Source: Clarkia xantiana subsp. parviflora
Taxonomy: Eukaryota > Streptophyta > Magnoliopsida > Myrtales > Onagraceae
Assembly (NCBI GenBank): GCA_036873135.1
Contig: JAPTYO010000057.1
Span: 94,001 to 158,000, forward strand
Direction: 5' to 3'
Length of the DNA stretch: 64,000 nucleotides
The stretch's first letter is position 1. Every line of letters starts with the position of its first letter. Positions 1 to 12,789 of this stretch are shown here, piece by piece. The notes beneath the pieces are model-generated. The model was given only the letters and a program-made list of their open reading frames with translations, was not told the DNA's origin and made no database searches. A program made the translations under genes and the position numbers.

Positions 1-806
1 GTCAGCTTAATAAGTACTTTATAGATTAATCAAGGTATCTGGCTTTAGAACATGCCCGAGCTTTGATTCTTGCGGAGATTGTTTGATCGGATGAATCACG
101 TTGTCATTTCTATTGCTTCGCCATTTCGCTGTCATTGGAGCTGTGTCTAAAGATTAGAATTATTTTTCCGATTTAACTAAATGTTGATTAAGAGAATTGT
201 AAGGATTTTTGCATCTGACGATGTAGGCTGACTGGAGTGAGATGATCACTTGATATTGTGTTATTCTTTACGAGAATCACATCTTTGGTTTAGGAGAAGG
301 TGATCCTTATTCGCTTCCATAATAATTTAATTAGTTTAGCTTGTTTGAAAATTATTAGCTTGCTTGGGGCTGGGCGGCTGGCTGCTTTAGTTGAAAGAAA
401 TAACGAAATATGAAGCATTTGCCAGATACAGGAGCTTAGGTTTCTGCGTCTCTATTTTTCTTTTTACGGCGAGGGTGTGGTAGCCAAATTAATTGAGGGT
501 GTGGTAGCCAAATTAATTAAGCCTTCATTTGTGGTATTATGATGAGGCAGGTCTCTCCCAGTATTTTCTGATAAAGAAGGTACTTGGATTAAGGCTAATG
601 AAGACAAAACTGGATTACCTAGTACTGCTAACTATTTGGATCATTGTTTGTCAGCATTTTAGTCTTACCTTCATTATGTGACCTCTAGTATCTTTCTCTT
701 TGACGTGTCCTTGAGCTAGTCATGCACTTTTGCTCCTTAAGTTCATACTTGGTCATCATAATATAATTTATTCTAGACGAAAGATCTAAATTATGGTATC
801 CTACAG
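1..806 (+). other. SDH5 intron 1 (part)
   Basis: No coding exon is recognisable here. The stretch is AT-rich and ends in a normal acceptor (CAG at 804-806) directly before the SDH5 exon, so it reads as the 3' part of intron 1; the presequence exon would lie left of the window. A 24-bp direct tandem duplication (unit starting gagggtgtggtagcc) sits at 471-518. Confidence 0.6.
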
Positions 807-1848
807 ATATCAGGTCGCCGTTTGCAATGGGTTTGGGTAGCAAACGCTACTTTAGTGAAGATGTATCGCACATGCCTAAGATTGAAGACCCTGAAATCCT
901 GAACGCATTTAAGGATTTGATGGCTGTCAACTGGGATGCGCTTCCAGATAGTGTTGTTTATGGAGCAAAGAAGGCAGTGTCCAAGAATACAGAGGACAAG
1001 GCTGGCCAGGAAGCTTTAGCTAATGTCTTTCGTGCAGCTGAGGCAGTTGAAGAGTTTAGCGGCATTCTTGTAACTCTGAAGATGGAACTTGATGACAGTG
1101 TTGGAATGAGCGGAGAGGTATTGAGATTTAAGATGATTGAAGACTTGATAGTCTCGCTACGTCTCTCTTTTAATGTCTGATCGGGTTATGATTTGATATT
1201 TTCTTCTGCAGAATGTGAAACCATTATCAGATGAGCTCAGAAATGCTCTTGAAAAAGTTTATGAAAGATATTCTACCTATTTGGATGCATTTGGGCCCGA
1301 CGAGGCCTTCTTGAAGAAGAAAGTTGAAGCAGAGTTGGGAGTGAAGATGATTCACCTAAAGATGAGATGTGGCGGACTTGATTCCAAGTGGGGAAAGGTA
1401 AAGACTCTATATTGTTTTCCAGAAACAGTCCATATCTGTACTTTGATCAAGATAAACTTGCATCCTCCATGATTTGGCTCAGGTTACAGATAATGACCAT
1501 CGGTATGCTTCTGTTTATCTAATTCTGCCACCCCATAATAGTTTCCTGGTCTACTGGCTATGGACAATGATGTTCGTCACTTAATCTTGTTGTTGGCCAA
1601 TCTATGTAATAATGCTCCTGTAGGCTACTTATATATTTGCTTGATATATTTTATTTATTTATACTTATCAGAAAAGGTACCAAATAAGGTGCAGGATTTG
1701 CAAATCATACACATTAGGTTATCTCCACAGTGAATTGATGTGTCTTGAGGTGATTTCGACTTTGCTTTTAAGGTAATCCCTTTGGTTGCAGGTTACTGTT
1801 CTTGGGACTTCGGGACTTTCTGGATCATATATTGAACAAAGAGGTTGA
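807..1848 (+). CDS. SDH5: Succinate dehydrogenase subunit 5, mitochondrial (5' incomplete)
   Basis: Plant-specific accessory subunit of respiratory complex II (succinate:ubiquinone oxidoreductase), inner mitochondrial membrane. Exons by splice sites and frame: 807-1117, 1212-1397 and 1792-1848, all GT-AG. Recognised by the SDH5-type start of the mature protein (FSEDVSHMP, IEDPEILNAFKDLM), the central RAAEAVEEFSG and LKMELDDSVGMSGE, then DAFGPDE, KMIHLKMRCGGL and the C-terminal VTVLGTSGLSGSYIEQRG, a conserved plant ending. The exon at 807 begins with the last two bases of a codon, so the reading frame continues from an upstream exon outside the window that should hold the targeting presequence; the ATG at 827 is internal. 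No frame breaks are seen. The 3' UTR probably runs to about 2100. Confidence 0.88.
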
Positions 1849-2295
1849 GCAATTGATTGCTGATGTTGGAGGTTGGAAACTCTTTTGAGTTTGAATCGTG
1901 TTTTGGATATTGAAGGACAGTCTGATTTCTGCTAGAAGAAGCTTCATTAGTAAGTCAATAGCCCAAGTTAGAATAAAGGAGTTTATTTGTTATCAAACAT
2001 TTTGGGATTCAGCTGTGTTTTTGGCTGTTCTGCATGTTCCCTAATTGAATAATCTATCGATCAAACAAGCTGATTTCCTATGTTGCTCCTGTCAAACTAT
2101 GATCATTTTGGTGATTTAATGAAATTAAAGCATGCATCTACCCAGTTGAAGCAAAGTAGTAAAGTACGGTACTCATTATATCTATCATTGTCAAACATGA
2201 AAGTATTGTTCTTTCTAGCTTATTTGTTCAAGTTCTGAAGAGATGACAAATTGGAAGCGAGTGGAATAGAATCTACCATAGAAAGTAGAGACATC
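1849..2295. other. 3' UTR / convergent intergenic spacer
   Basis: Spacer between the convergent SDH5 (+) and the conserved unknown gene (-). It probably holds both 3' UTRs. No further gene or repeat is seen. Confidence 0.5.
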
Positions 2296-2930
2296 CTAAA
2301 TGCATGGGGTCCTCTTGACTCTCTTCCACAACCAAGATTCAGTTGGGGACTTAGGTGAAGGAGGAAGCAGCATGAGCTTCTTGCAGAGACCAAAAGGCCA
2401 ACCCTCACAGTGGCAGAACTCCTTCATGATCGACAATCTCCTCTGCAGAAACTGGAACTCGAGGCTCTTGAGAAATTTGACCTTGCTGAGAGTAGAGCCG
2501 CCTCCATTGTTGCAGCACTTAGGAACAGGTAAAACAACTTCTCACTGACATGAATTCCTCTTTTTCTACATCATCTCCACCACCATCCTTGTGTTGAACT
2601 CCCATGTGTGGAGAAAAGATGCAGGAGAAGGTCTCCATAGTGAAGCTTGGCTTCTTTCTCAGCTTCTCCATGGCTCGCGTCCGAATTTCAGAAACAACTT
2701 CCTAAAGGAAAGATTCAGGTTAGAAATGGTAAGTGGGGGAAGCAGATAACAGGTTGTAGTATGTGGATTATCACTTCTTCAAAATAGCTTGTTGGATTAT
2801 CGTCATCTTCTTCTTCTGCAAGCTGTCTGTTGAAGGTCCGGCATTGGGAAAATGCTTCCTTGAGGGCTGAAGTGAGGCACTTGCATGGCTTCGAGGGATT
2901 TGGAGGCTCTTCGTGGTAGAACACCCCCAT
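2296..2930 (-). CDS. Conserved plant protein of unknown function, apparent frameshift
   Basis: Two coding exons on the minus strand: 2930-2775 (starts MGVFYHEEPPNPSK) and 2701-2296, joined by a GT-AG intron. The protein has a Cys/Lys-rich N terminus, an acidic EEEDDDNPTS stretch, a central FMSVRSCFTCS block, a second Cys block (KCCNNGGGSTLSK) and a C-terminal signature EFCHCEGWPFGLCKK, LLPPSPKSPTESWLWKR. I recall uncharacterised plant proteins with this layout but cannot name a function. Exon 2 does not read through: the first frame hits TAA at 2521-2519, while the second half is intact in the +1 frame from about 2530 to the stop at 2298-2296. One base would reconcile them, so this is a sequencing error, a polymorphism or a young pseudogene. 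Intended length is about 187 residues. The plus-strand reading frame over the same bases is a shadow. Confidence 0.6.
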
Positions 2931-3811
2931 TTTGAGCCGCTCTCTATGAATAATGAATAGAGCAGTGAAATATACATACAGACAGAAGCAAAGGTATGGA
3001 GCACTAGATGCCATTATATTCAACAAATTCAAAGTTATGTTGATGGTGATGCATTTGAAGTGCTGAAAGTTACCCAATGTCTTATCCTGTAGTAGGGTAG
3101 CAGCATATTGAGCTATATTTTTACTAAATGAGAACGTATTTGCAAATTAAGATACGGTTAAAGAATATAATAACTCTCTTAATCAAAATGTTTTAAATGT
3201 TTTAGAGAGAGTGAGTACTTGGAGGTGAAGGTATTATCAAGATAATAAAAGACAAATGGATAGTGGGCGTGTTGTGCTACATCGACGTCTCGCTCAAGTG
3301 GAAGGGATTGGGTCCCTTGTTACTTTTACGTCAATGGCCCGGAATAGACCGGTCTAAAATTTAGAGGGTGGTGTTTTTGGGTGTGAAGACCCATCTCACT
3401 TTTATGTATTGGTAATGGTAATGGTATGGTAAATGAATAATAGATACGGATAAGAAAGAAAGTCGAAATGAAATTTTGCTTCTCAAATGGCACGTGAAGA
3501 AGAAACCAACAAAAGAAAAGACAAATAGTGTAGACGAACGACTTTATGGGAATATTATTTTTTTGGTAGAAACTTTATTACAATGTTGGACCAAAAGAAT
3601 AAAATGTGTCATGCGATTTGGACGAGTAGTAACGGACAAAGGGAACATGCAAAACATATTATTCAATAATAAGAAATTAACAATACCATTCCATTCATGT
3701 TTCTTTCTAATTCCTCTCTATATCATATGTCCTAAAAAGCAAAAAGAATAACACCAATATATCCATCTGATCTCTACCATCAAAACATAGCAAAAACACA
3801 ATCCATCGTCC
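2931..3811. promoter_or_regulatory. Divergent upstream region (unknown gene / UGT)
   Basis: AT-rich spacer between the divergently transcribed unknown gene (-) and the UGT (+), so it should contain both promoters and 5' UTRs. No transposon ends or RNA genes are visible. A short open frame at 3476-3751 has no recognisable content. Confidence 0.4.
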
Positions 3812-6800
3812 ATGAAGCCAACCAAGCCTCATGTGGTCCTGGTTCCGTACCCGGCTCAGGGCCACGTGAACCCGCTTATGCAACTCGCCGAGCTGCTTCA
3901 CTCTAGGGGCTTCCACATCACCTTCGTCTACACCCAGTCCCACACCAACCGCCTCGCTCATCTCAAGGGACCCGAGTCTCTTAAGGGTTTGACCGACTTC
4001 CGGTTCGAGACGATACCCGATGGTCTGCCCGAACCGGACCGCCCCGATGATGCATGGTCTACGGCTGTGGTGTGCGATTCGACTAGGAAGCACTCGGTGG
4101 GTCCGTTTAAGGAGCTGTTGGTGAAGCTCAACTCGTCTCAGGATGTGCCACGTGTCACTTGTGTGGTGTGTGACGTGGTGATGAGCTTCGCCATGAAACC
4201 GGCTCAGCAGCTGGGGATCTTGGAGGTTCAGTTCTGGACTGCTTCGGCTTGTGGGTTTATGGGTTATTACCTGTTTGCTCAACTTGTTAGTAGTGGGATA
4301 CTACCATTCAAAGGTAATTAATTAAACCCAACTTTTTACTTATCAATTCCTGTCTTGACTAACGACTGTGTTTAATTAGATCTTTATTTTTTGTCACGTC
4401 ATATAACCAGCTATTATGATGCTTTAAAATACGTTATCGCTAGGAGGACAATAATAATAGTGTTAAATTGTTAATAATCAAATCGCTGATCAAATGTACC
4501 CATCTTTTTTTATTAGTTAAACATTCAATTGCAGACCAATTATTCCTATCTTTGTTATAAGATGGAAACGACCATACGTCGTGGATCACATGAAGCTCTA
4601 TTTAATATAAATTTAAGATGAATTCAGTAAAAAATTAAAATAATTGCAGCAAAAATACATTTCAATTAGATTTTCAATTTTACAGTCAACTTAATTTAAT
4701 TGAAAATATTTAACTGCACTCTTTTCAAATTCATACTAAATCGATTTGACACATACTCATTTCTGAATTTAATAAGTGTATTTAGTATCTAATTTTCCAA
4801 TCATGTGACATTATATTAGGTATAAAAAATTATCATAATAAGATATGATATCATAAATGATCCTAATTTACATATTTTACTATAACGAATTACTAAATAC
4901 ATATTTTACATATTTTTTGTGTTATAAGTTTTATTTTGTAGGTTTCTGGTGTCATATGTTTGCATTTTGTAAATTTTTTGTGCATCCGTTAGTCAATGGT
5001 TAAGTTTGACCGTTAAATTCTTTTATTTTGTTCAATTTAGTTCTCAAATTTATATTCCTAAGTTTTGAATTTTACAATTTAATCACTATTGTTTTCACCG
5101 GTCACCGCCCAAGTCCGCCGGTCAAGACCCAAAGTTGGCGACCACCACCTAAGGACGGCTCCACAAATCGGATTGACCACCACAAATCGGAGTCGGCCAG
5201 CCCTAATAGGGCATGCAACCACCCATTTGGGGTCAGCCACCACCCAAATCGGGGCGAGCAGCCCCAATTGGAGTTGCTGGCCCATTTTTGGGTGGAGGCC
5301 ACAACCAATCGGGGCCAGCCACCACCGATTGGTGGTGGCCGGCACCAATAGGTGGTTGCCGGCCCGATTGGGGCTGGCCGGCCCCGATTTGGTGGTGGCC
5401 ACCACCCAAATTGGGGCTAGCCTGCCCAATTGGGGCTGCTGGCCCTGATTTGGGTGGTGACCACCACCAAATTGGGGCCGGCAACCACCCCAATTGTGGT
5501 GGCCAGCACCGATTGGTGGTAGACACCACCCAAATCGGGGACATCAGCTCCAATTGTGGCTGCTGACCCCAATTTGGGTGGTGGACGGTCCGAAATGGTG
5601 GCTGCCGACGCGATTGGAGCTGGCCGACCCCGATTAGGTGGTGGTCGGCTTTGATTCGTGTTTGCCGGCTACGGTTCGTGGTGGTTGGCGGCTTTGGGTG
5701 GCGGTCGTCGACCCTAGGTAATGGTCGCAGGTCTTGTGAGGTGGCCGCCGGACTTGAGTGGTGACCGGAAAAAACAATAGGGATTAAATTGTAAAATTCA
5801 AAATTTAAAAATATAAACTTGAGGACTAAATTGAACAAAATAAAACTATTTAACGGTCAAACTTAACCGTTGACTAACGAATGCACCAAAAGTCTACAAA
5901 ATGCAAACATATGGCACCAAAGACCTTAAAAAAAATGGCACAGAAAACCTACAAAATATAACATATGACACCAAAAACTAACAATATCAAAATATGACAA
6001 AAAAAAAAAAACCATTTAACCCAAATACATAATATAAACATCATGTAGTAGCATACATAAGATTTTGTTTTAAAGCCCGAATTAATAACTAGTGGATCTG
6101 GAAATACAATTACATTATTATGTGTACAGATGAGAGCTACAAGAGCAATGGTAGCCTGGAAACAGGATTGGATTGGACAAAATCAATGAAGGATTTCAAA
6201 CTCAAGGACTTACCCGCTTACGGCCACGTAACAAACCCACAAGACACCATGCTCAACTTCATGATCGACCAGACTGAAAACTGCAAGTCCTCTTCAGCCC
6301 TCATCATCAACACCATCCAAGAACTCGAACCCGATGTCCTCTCCGAACTATCACCAACCTTCCCCCCAATCTACACCATCGGACCCTTGCGAACCGTTGC
6401 CCGAACCACGACCTCGCCTATTGACTCCACCCTTTGGCAAGACAACACCGACTGCCTCACCTGGCTCGATGCAAGGTATTAGAGAATAAATATATTTTCA
6501 AGATATTATTATTATGGTAGTTGTAGTACTACTATATTTAGTCTTGTAAATTTATATATATATATATATAGATACAAGTACTTAACTTTATAATAATGAG
6601 ATAAATATACATTCTTTTTTTTTTTTATTTTATAAAAGGGACCCACGGTCGGTTGTGTACGTGAGCTACGGCAGCTCCGCCTTTGTGACCAACCAAACCG
6701 TCGAGGAGTTTGCATGGGGGCTCGCGGCTTCGGGGTTCAGTTTCTTGTGGGTCCTTCGGCCGAATGTAGTGAAGGGTGAATCGGCGAAGTTGCCGTTAGG

Positions 6801-7212
6801 GTTTGCGGAGGCGGTTCGAGATCGAGGGCTCGTAGTGGATTGGTGTCCTCAACAACAAGTCCTGTTGCATAAGTCGGTCGGGTTGTTCGTAACTCATGCG
6901 GGGTGGAACTCGATTTCGGAGAGTTTGTTTTCGGGTGTTCCGTTACTATGTTGTCCCCTTCATGCTGAGCAACCAACCAATTCGAGAAGTGTTTTGGTGT
7001 CGTGGGGCAACGGAATGGCGGTCGGGAAAGATGTGGATCGCGATGAGTTGGCAAGGGTCGTTACGGAGATGATGATCGGAGAAGATGGGGAAGTGAGGAG
7101 GAGGAGGGCTTTGGAGTGGAAGAGCAAGGCAGAAGAGGCTATTGGTGTTGGAGGGTCTTCTTATGCTAATCTTGACAAGTTCATCAATGATGTTATTCTT
7201 CAAAACAAATGA
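3812..7212 (+). CDS. UDP-glycosyltransferase, UGT85 family-like
   Basis: Cytosolic GT1-family enzyme that transfers a sugar, usually glucose from UDP-glucose, to a small acceptor; the acceptor cannot be read from sequence. Exons 3812-4313, 6130-6475 and 6639-7212 join in frame to 473 residues, normal for the family. N terminus HVVLVPYPAQGHVNP has the catalytic His (H18); an Asp lies in VVCDVVMSF. The DES after exon 1 and the general sequence are UGT85A-like. The 44-residue PSPG donor-binding box is residues 351-394, from WCPQQQVLLH to LHAEQ. It has Ala in place of the usual Cys in the HCGWNS block and Glu-Gln rather than Asp-Gln at its end. Intron 1 (1816 bp) holds a long-TIR transposable element; intron 2 has a (TA)n run. 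Splice sites are canonical and no stops are seen, so the gene looks functional. Confidence 0.9.
4913..5978. mobile_element. Long-TIR non-autonomous DNA element with GC-rich core
   Basis: Inserted in intron 1 of the UGT. The left arm (about 4913-5103) and right arm (about 5768-5978) are inverted copies of about 190-210 bp, recognisable by shared blocks such as catatgtttgcattttgta and its complement, and gttaagtttgaccgttaaa. The right arm has about 24 extra bp. No transposase is present. Between the arms lies a GC-rich core of degenerate short repeats (variants of ccaccacccaaatcggggc on both strands), so open frames here on either strand are artefacts. Long TIRs suggest a Mutator-like or foldback element; a target-site duplication was not resolved, so exact ends are approximate. 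Confidence 0.7.
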
Positions 7213-7778
7213 ATTTTTACTTGTATTGCTAGTAATCCGGTAATGTTGTGATAAAAAAAACATTAACCACAGTTTACAGACCTTTTTAAATTTAAATGGT
7301 TAATTATAGATCTAATCACCTTCAACTGAATTTAAAATGTTAATATTCGGTGTTCTAACTAGTAATTATTACATTGGTTGGTTTATACTTTTTTTCTTAA
7401 ATTGTCGAAATACAAATATATTTTTTTAGCATCAAATAAACTTAAATCATAAGCAACAAATTTAAAGCTTTAGAAAAGTGAAAATCATGTTTTTACTGTT
7501 TAAAATACTAATTTTAAAGTTGAATAATAGTGGGGGGGTGTTGTTATAGTTGTGGTATTAGAAAGATATTCAAAATGAAGGATGAGGAAAGAAGAAAGAA
7601 GCATTAGAATTAGAAATTATGTCCTATAATACCTCCTTTTAAACTAACTATATATTACATTGCCAAATACTGATACTCAATTAAAAAAAAATTGTTCCAT
7701 ATTTGAGATTGGTGCAAAGAAAGATGAAACAAAAACAGAAGAGAAGAGAAAACACTAGTAGTTGCTTCATATATATCA
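7213..7778. other. Convergent spacer UGT / LRR-RLK
   Basis: AT-rich 3' flanks of two convergent genes. No gene, RNA or transposon end recognised. Confidence 0.5.
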
Positions 7779-10700
7779 TCATCTTCCACCAGACAATTCG
7801 ATGGCATCCTGATTATAGAGGGAATCTTCGCCCCAATCGAAGCGCCTCTGCAGCCTCTCATACTCTTGTCTTCGGGTCACTTCCACATGCTGCCATTCCT
7901 CCCACCTCTCCGCTAACCCTTCTCCTTCCAACATCCTCACAACATCCGACATTGCCGGTCGGTCCTCCGGAGATGCTTGAGTGCACAGCAACGCAACCTT
8001 CATCATCATCTCCACCTCCTGGATGTTGTACTTCTTGTTCAAGTTCCGATCCACGATGTGATCCAGCCTTTTCTCACGTTCAAGCTTCTTCACCTTCACC
8101 CACACAACCAAAAATTCATTTTTTTTTTTAATTTATACAAGATTGCTTTCGCAGTATCGATCTAAAAGTGGAATCTTTTTTTGTTTTATAAAACTGTTCA
8201 TTATATCACAACTCACATGGTCGAGCAACAACACATCGTCTTCTTCCTCCAACCGGGAGAAGTCAATCGCACGTTGCCCTGTGACAAGCTCCAACAACAT
8301 AATCCCATAACCAAACACGTCTGTTCTTTCCGAGGACTTACCGGTCGACAAGTATTCAGGAGCAATGTGGCCCATTGTTCCTCTTACTTGGGTCGTAACA
8401 TTAGTCTTCCTCACATCCACTAATTTTGCAAGTCCGAAGTCGCCAACCACGGCTTCAAAGTCTACATCGAGTAAGACATTAGCAGCCTTAACATCTCGAT
8501 GGATAATCTTAGGGTTGCAGTGTTCGTGGAGGTATTCCAGCCCTCTTGCTGCACCTAACGCCACTCGTTTTCTTGTCGGCCAATCTAAAACAGCGTCCCC
8601 GGGCTTTATCTCTGCAGTGGAATGATAAGTAGCAAAAAGGTTAGTTCTTAGCTGCAAAGAGAGAGTATTAGATTTATCCCATACACTAATGGTCTTTCAA
8701 GTTTAATCTTAGGGTATATGTAACTCTGCCCCCTTAGTTTGAGGGTTTTTAAGGAATTGCCTTTTTGTTTCCGTTATTTAGTAAAATTACAATATTCCAT
8801 CCCAAATTACCGGAGCTATTATGCTGGGATTCAATTGCAACACCTCAAAAAAATTGTAACACTTTAACATGTACTTGGGTGAAATGAATTCTAAAATTAA
8901 CCAAGATATTACAATTGAGTCTCTAAAAACTTTTACAAGTTGTGCAGTCAAGCCCGAAACAATTAGTCCGTTTCCGACAGAAAAGTGGCAAATGCAGGAT
9001 GTTGCAAACATAGGGGTGCCAGATTTTAAAAGTATTTACAAGGGGATTTCACATCTAAAATTAAGGGACAAAGTAACATTTTAGTTTACCGTTGATCTTC
9101 GAACATCAATTCTCATTACGACAAGAAAAATATATTCAGTGACAGTGAGCGTGATACAAGCTGGCTTGACATTATTAGCATCCAATTGATATCCAACACG
9201 AACTACTTAATTACGAAACTGCAGGCCCCTTTTTTTACTTCAAGTAAAAAAGTTCAATAGTAACTATACGCACTACTATAACATTAAGCATCAAAGAAAT
9301 TTACCTCGAAGACGATAAGCAACGCTTAGATTTTGCATGAACGGGTAAACCAGAAGACGCTCGGTGGGAGTGGTGCAAAACCCGATCAGCCTAAGGAGAT
9401 TTCTATGAACAGCCACACTTATCATCTCAACTTCGCGCTGAAACGCTTGATCGCCGCCAGGACTTTCAAAATCAGTCAGTCTCTTGACAGCGATTTTTGT
9501 GTTATCGGCAAGAACTCCTTTGTAGACCTTGCCGAAACCTCCCTGACCAAGAACGTTTTTCTCACTGAAGTTGTCTGTTGCAATCTGCAATTCCCTCCAT
9601 GAAAATCTTTTCAACTGACCAAATGCGATTCTCCTATCGACTTCGCCTAATAGTAACAAAATATTGAATTAGTTAAAACAAACTGCCATTTTCGAGCAGT
9701 AAAAATCACTTTTAATCAGATTGTAGATTGCTATAGTCAAGGGTGATTAAAATTACTAGGTAGAATCCTTTTCACTCCAATTTGTTAGATACACTGTATA
9801 ATTTTATACATACGAGCAAACTACACGGACGTGAAAAGCGAAATTTGGAAAAAAGATTGAATACAAAAGATAAAGGAGGAATGATGAAAGAAACGGAAGA
9901 GAAACTGTGGGCGTCAATGAGATTGACTAACTACCCGTGTTCCTTCCACTGAATGACCAAAGTACCCTCAATGGACCGGTATTTTTTGCAGCTCAAATTT
10001 ATAGAAAAATCTTGATGAGGGTAATTATGTCTAAGACTAACAAAAGTAGAGTCCACTGCCCTTATAGCTCCTCTATATATATCACATTCAAATAAATCTC
10101 TTTTACTGACCTGCAACATCAACAAATACTTCCCGCATGTAACCCTTCCTTCTACTCATATACAAGAAAATCAGGAGCCCACCGAGAAGCAGGACAAGAG
10201 CTGCCGCAACAATTCCAATTATGACCCCAAGTTTTGACTTTTGCGACGTGCCTATGAATTAAGAATGGAAAAGATGAATTTTTCGTAAACTTAAGAAAGG
10301 AAAAAAACGAAATATTGAGATTCATATTAACTTATTAAGGAAAAATGAAATCATGATTTGGTTTACCTGAATCGCCACTATTAGATACACACAGATTAGG
10401 AGAGTTCATTCCACAATTCAGGTTGTTCCCAGTAAAGCTGAAATCAAGAGGTAAATGCCCGAATCAGAAAAAGAGACGGGAGGGAGAGAGCTACAAATTA
10501 GATATATAAAATATAAAAATGTGGCAACATAATTATCACCATTTTCGTACTTGTATTTTGCAATCTTGAATAGGGCCTGAGGAATTTTACCATTGAGATT
10601 GTTGGATGAAAGCTGCCTGCATAATATCATTATTTGCACCATTAAATGTTCAAAAATCAAATTAACATCTATCAACAAGACCCTAACTAGAAACATGACT

Positions 10701-11789
10701 AGATGATGACGTGTCTTACTTACAGATTGATCAAGTTGTTGAGTGTTGTAAGAGATTCAGGAATGGTTCCAGTGAGATTGTTTTGACTCAGAGACCTGCT
10801 CCATTTCAACACTATCATCACTAATTCAAACGCTCTATTTAATGCAAAAAAGAGGGAGAGTGATCTACTTACAAAAACTGGAGCTTCTTAAGATTTCCAA
10901 GAGAAGCAGGGATTTCACCCGTCAAACGATTATTCTCCAGATCCAAATTAGTTAAGCTCGTCAAATTTCCAAATTCTTCGGGTATTTCTCCAGTTATCCC
11001 ATTTCCTTGCAATGTGCTGCCTCAAAAAAAAAAAACAAAAAACAAATGCCTTATTAACAAAATATAGCCAAACAGTCAAAACAGAGTCTAAGTATCTCCC
11101 TTTCTTGACATATTAATAGATTCTGTAACTGTTGGAGATAATTAACCGTCGGATTAAATTTAATATTATTTTGTCATGTGATTCGGCCTTATGGCAGACT
11201 ACTGTCATCTATCTCCTCTCGTCGCTCTTTTCCTTACATAATATACATTATTTATATAGTAACAACATACTTACAGGGTGGAAAGTGTCTTAATCACGCC
11301 GATTTTCGGGGAAAGTGAGCCAGAGAAGTTCATCGAAGATAATGTTCTGCAATAAAGATTTTTGGTTAAACCGCAACAACATCCTCTCAGTATACTGTAA
11401 ATTTTGATTTATTCGGCTAGGATTCACTTACACTGAAACAACATTATTGCCTGCATCACATATAACATTAGACCAAGTACAAGGGTTAACTTGGTTTTGG
11501 TTCCAATCCGAGAGCTGATTACCCGAAGCATTTAAGGAGCTCTTTAATGCTGAGAGTGCCTCTCCTAAGAACAAAATATCACGACGGTCTCAATCAAATC
11601 AAGCTATATTTGCAAATATTTAAAAAATAAAATGCTGTGACTGTGATCTATTTAAACCAGAACATTATATGTTTATTAGATGTAAAAATCTGGTAATTTT
11701 TCGATAGTACCTTGAAAATCGGATAGCACAACCGACTGCAAGCAAGAAAAAGCTAGAGCTGCAAAAATGAGTTGCATCTTTATGGGCAT
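7779..11789 (-). CDS. LRR receptor-like Ser/Thr kinase, subfamily II (At5g10290-like)
   Basis: Plasma-membrane receptor kinase. Eleven coding exons on the minus strand: 11789-11711, 11564-11432, 11346-11275, 11016-10873, 10795-10724, 10616-10551, 10437-10367, 10251-10111, 9646-9305, 8611-8217 and 8093-7779; all join in frame to 609 residues. Order: signal peptide (two in-frame Met, 11789 and 11777), LRRNT with [12 protein letters not shown], about five LRRs in 72-nt exon units, a Ser-rich linker, TM helix about 221-243, then kinase. Kinase motifs: GQGGFG at 293-298, Lys314, HRDVKAAN at 411-418 (RD kinase), DFG at 431-433, APEYL, and C-terminal [26 protein letters not shown] ending. This layout matches the SERK-related clade of At5g10290/At5g65240. 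The 5' UTR appears split: an acceptor near 11859-11860 and a donor near 12475, with the leader exon up to about 12780. No breaks. Confidence 0.92.
8713..9078. mobile_element. Possible TIR element in RLK intron 9
   Basis: The large intron between kinase exons has inverted, imperfect ends: gtaactctgcccccttagttt on the left and the complement of a similar block (gttactttgtcccttaatttt) on the right. No coding capacity. Probably a small non-autonomous DNA transposon; target duplication not resolved. Confidence 0.35.
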
Positions 11790-12789
11790 CAACTAGAGTG
11801 TTCCACGAAATAGCAAGTAGCTTGACAGACAAAGTGTGAGTCTCATAGTACTCCTGCAGGAGTAACAAAAGACAGCACAAAAGAAAACCGGTTACCAAAT
11901 GACATCAAGAAACACTATAAGAACCTGAAACCACCATTAAAAATCAATATCTTAATCAAATTCACTACAACCATATCACAGCTTTGATAATTCATACGGC
12001 TATCAAACCTATTGGATTACCAGCTTTCCAGGTTTGAACTCTGGTAGAGTTCAATCTAGAAATTAGACAAACAAATCAATGAAATATTAGAAACTTCAGA
12101 AAGAAAACCCTAGTTCATCAATACGTCTAATGCAAGGTGATTGCAGAATGAACTCCAGCAAGCAATGTTCTATATCAGCTCCAATATTATTCTTTTAAAC
12201 AATTCCCCAGTATCAGAAAGCAAAACCCAGCAATCGGATGCCTGAGACGATCTGAACCGTAAACTTGAGGTAATTATCCAATTAGAAGCGTTTCTTCGAC
12301 TGATTCACAGATCATGGAGCTATATATTACTTAAAGAATCGAAAAGATCAAGATTTGAGATAAACCCAAGAATATCAAAAAAATTCCGAATCAACCAACC
12401 GAATCGAGAGGCTAGAATCTGTCGAAAGCAGACAAAATCCAGGACTGATTTGGAGGATTAGGATTCATGGCGTACCTTGTAGCTGGTAATCAGTCAACTA
12501 GGAGTCTCGCTGTCGAGACTTAGCAAGTAGTGCATAGGATAGTTGGAAAGGAGGATGAGGGAGCTCAAAAGTGACTGGAATTGGTCTTCTTTTTGGGACT
12601 GGATGGTCCAAGATACAATTTTTAATGGGTGAAACTGAAAGTGAGCTGGATGGAAGCTGAGAGAAGTGAAGTTAATGGGTGAATTGAATGAATCAATCCA
12701 TCCATTAATGGAAATGTAACTCTTCAATTATATGTCTATGAAGAAGAGCTTGAAATGAAATCTATGAGAGAGGGTCTGAATTCAATCTA

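Noticed and set aside
2300..2548. 82-codon plus-strand open frame and an overlapping helix-like frame
   Set aside because: Same bases encode the conserved C-terminal half of the minus-strand gene; the plus frames are shadows.
5028..5838. Several 100-200-codon open frames on both strands in the UGT intron
   Set aside because: Produced by the GC-rich repeat core and inverted arms; Pro/Gly/Trp-rich with no domain.
8181..8625. Plus-strand frames over the kinase exon
   Set aside because: Antisense shadows of the LRR-RLK kinase exon.
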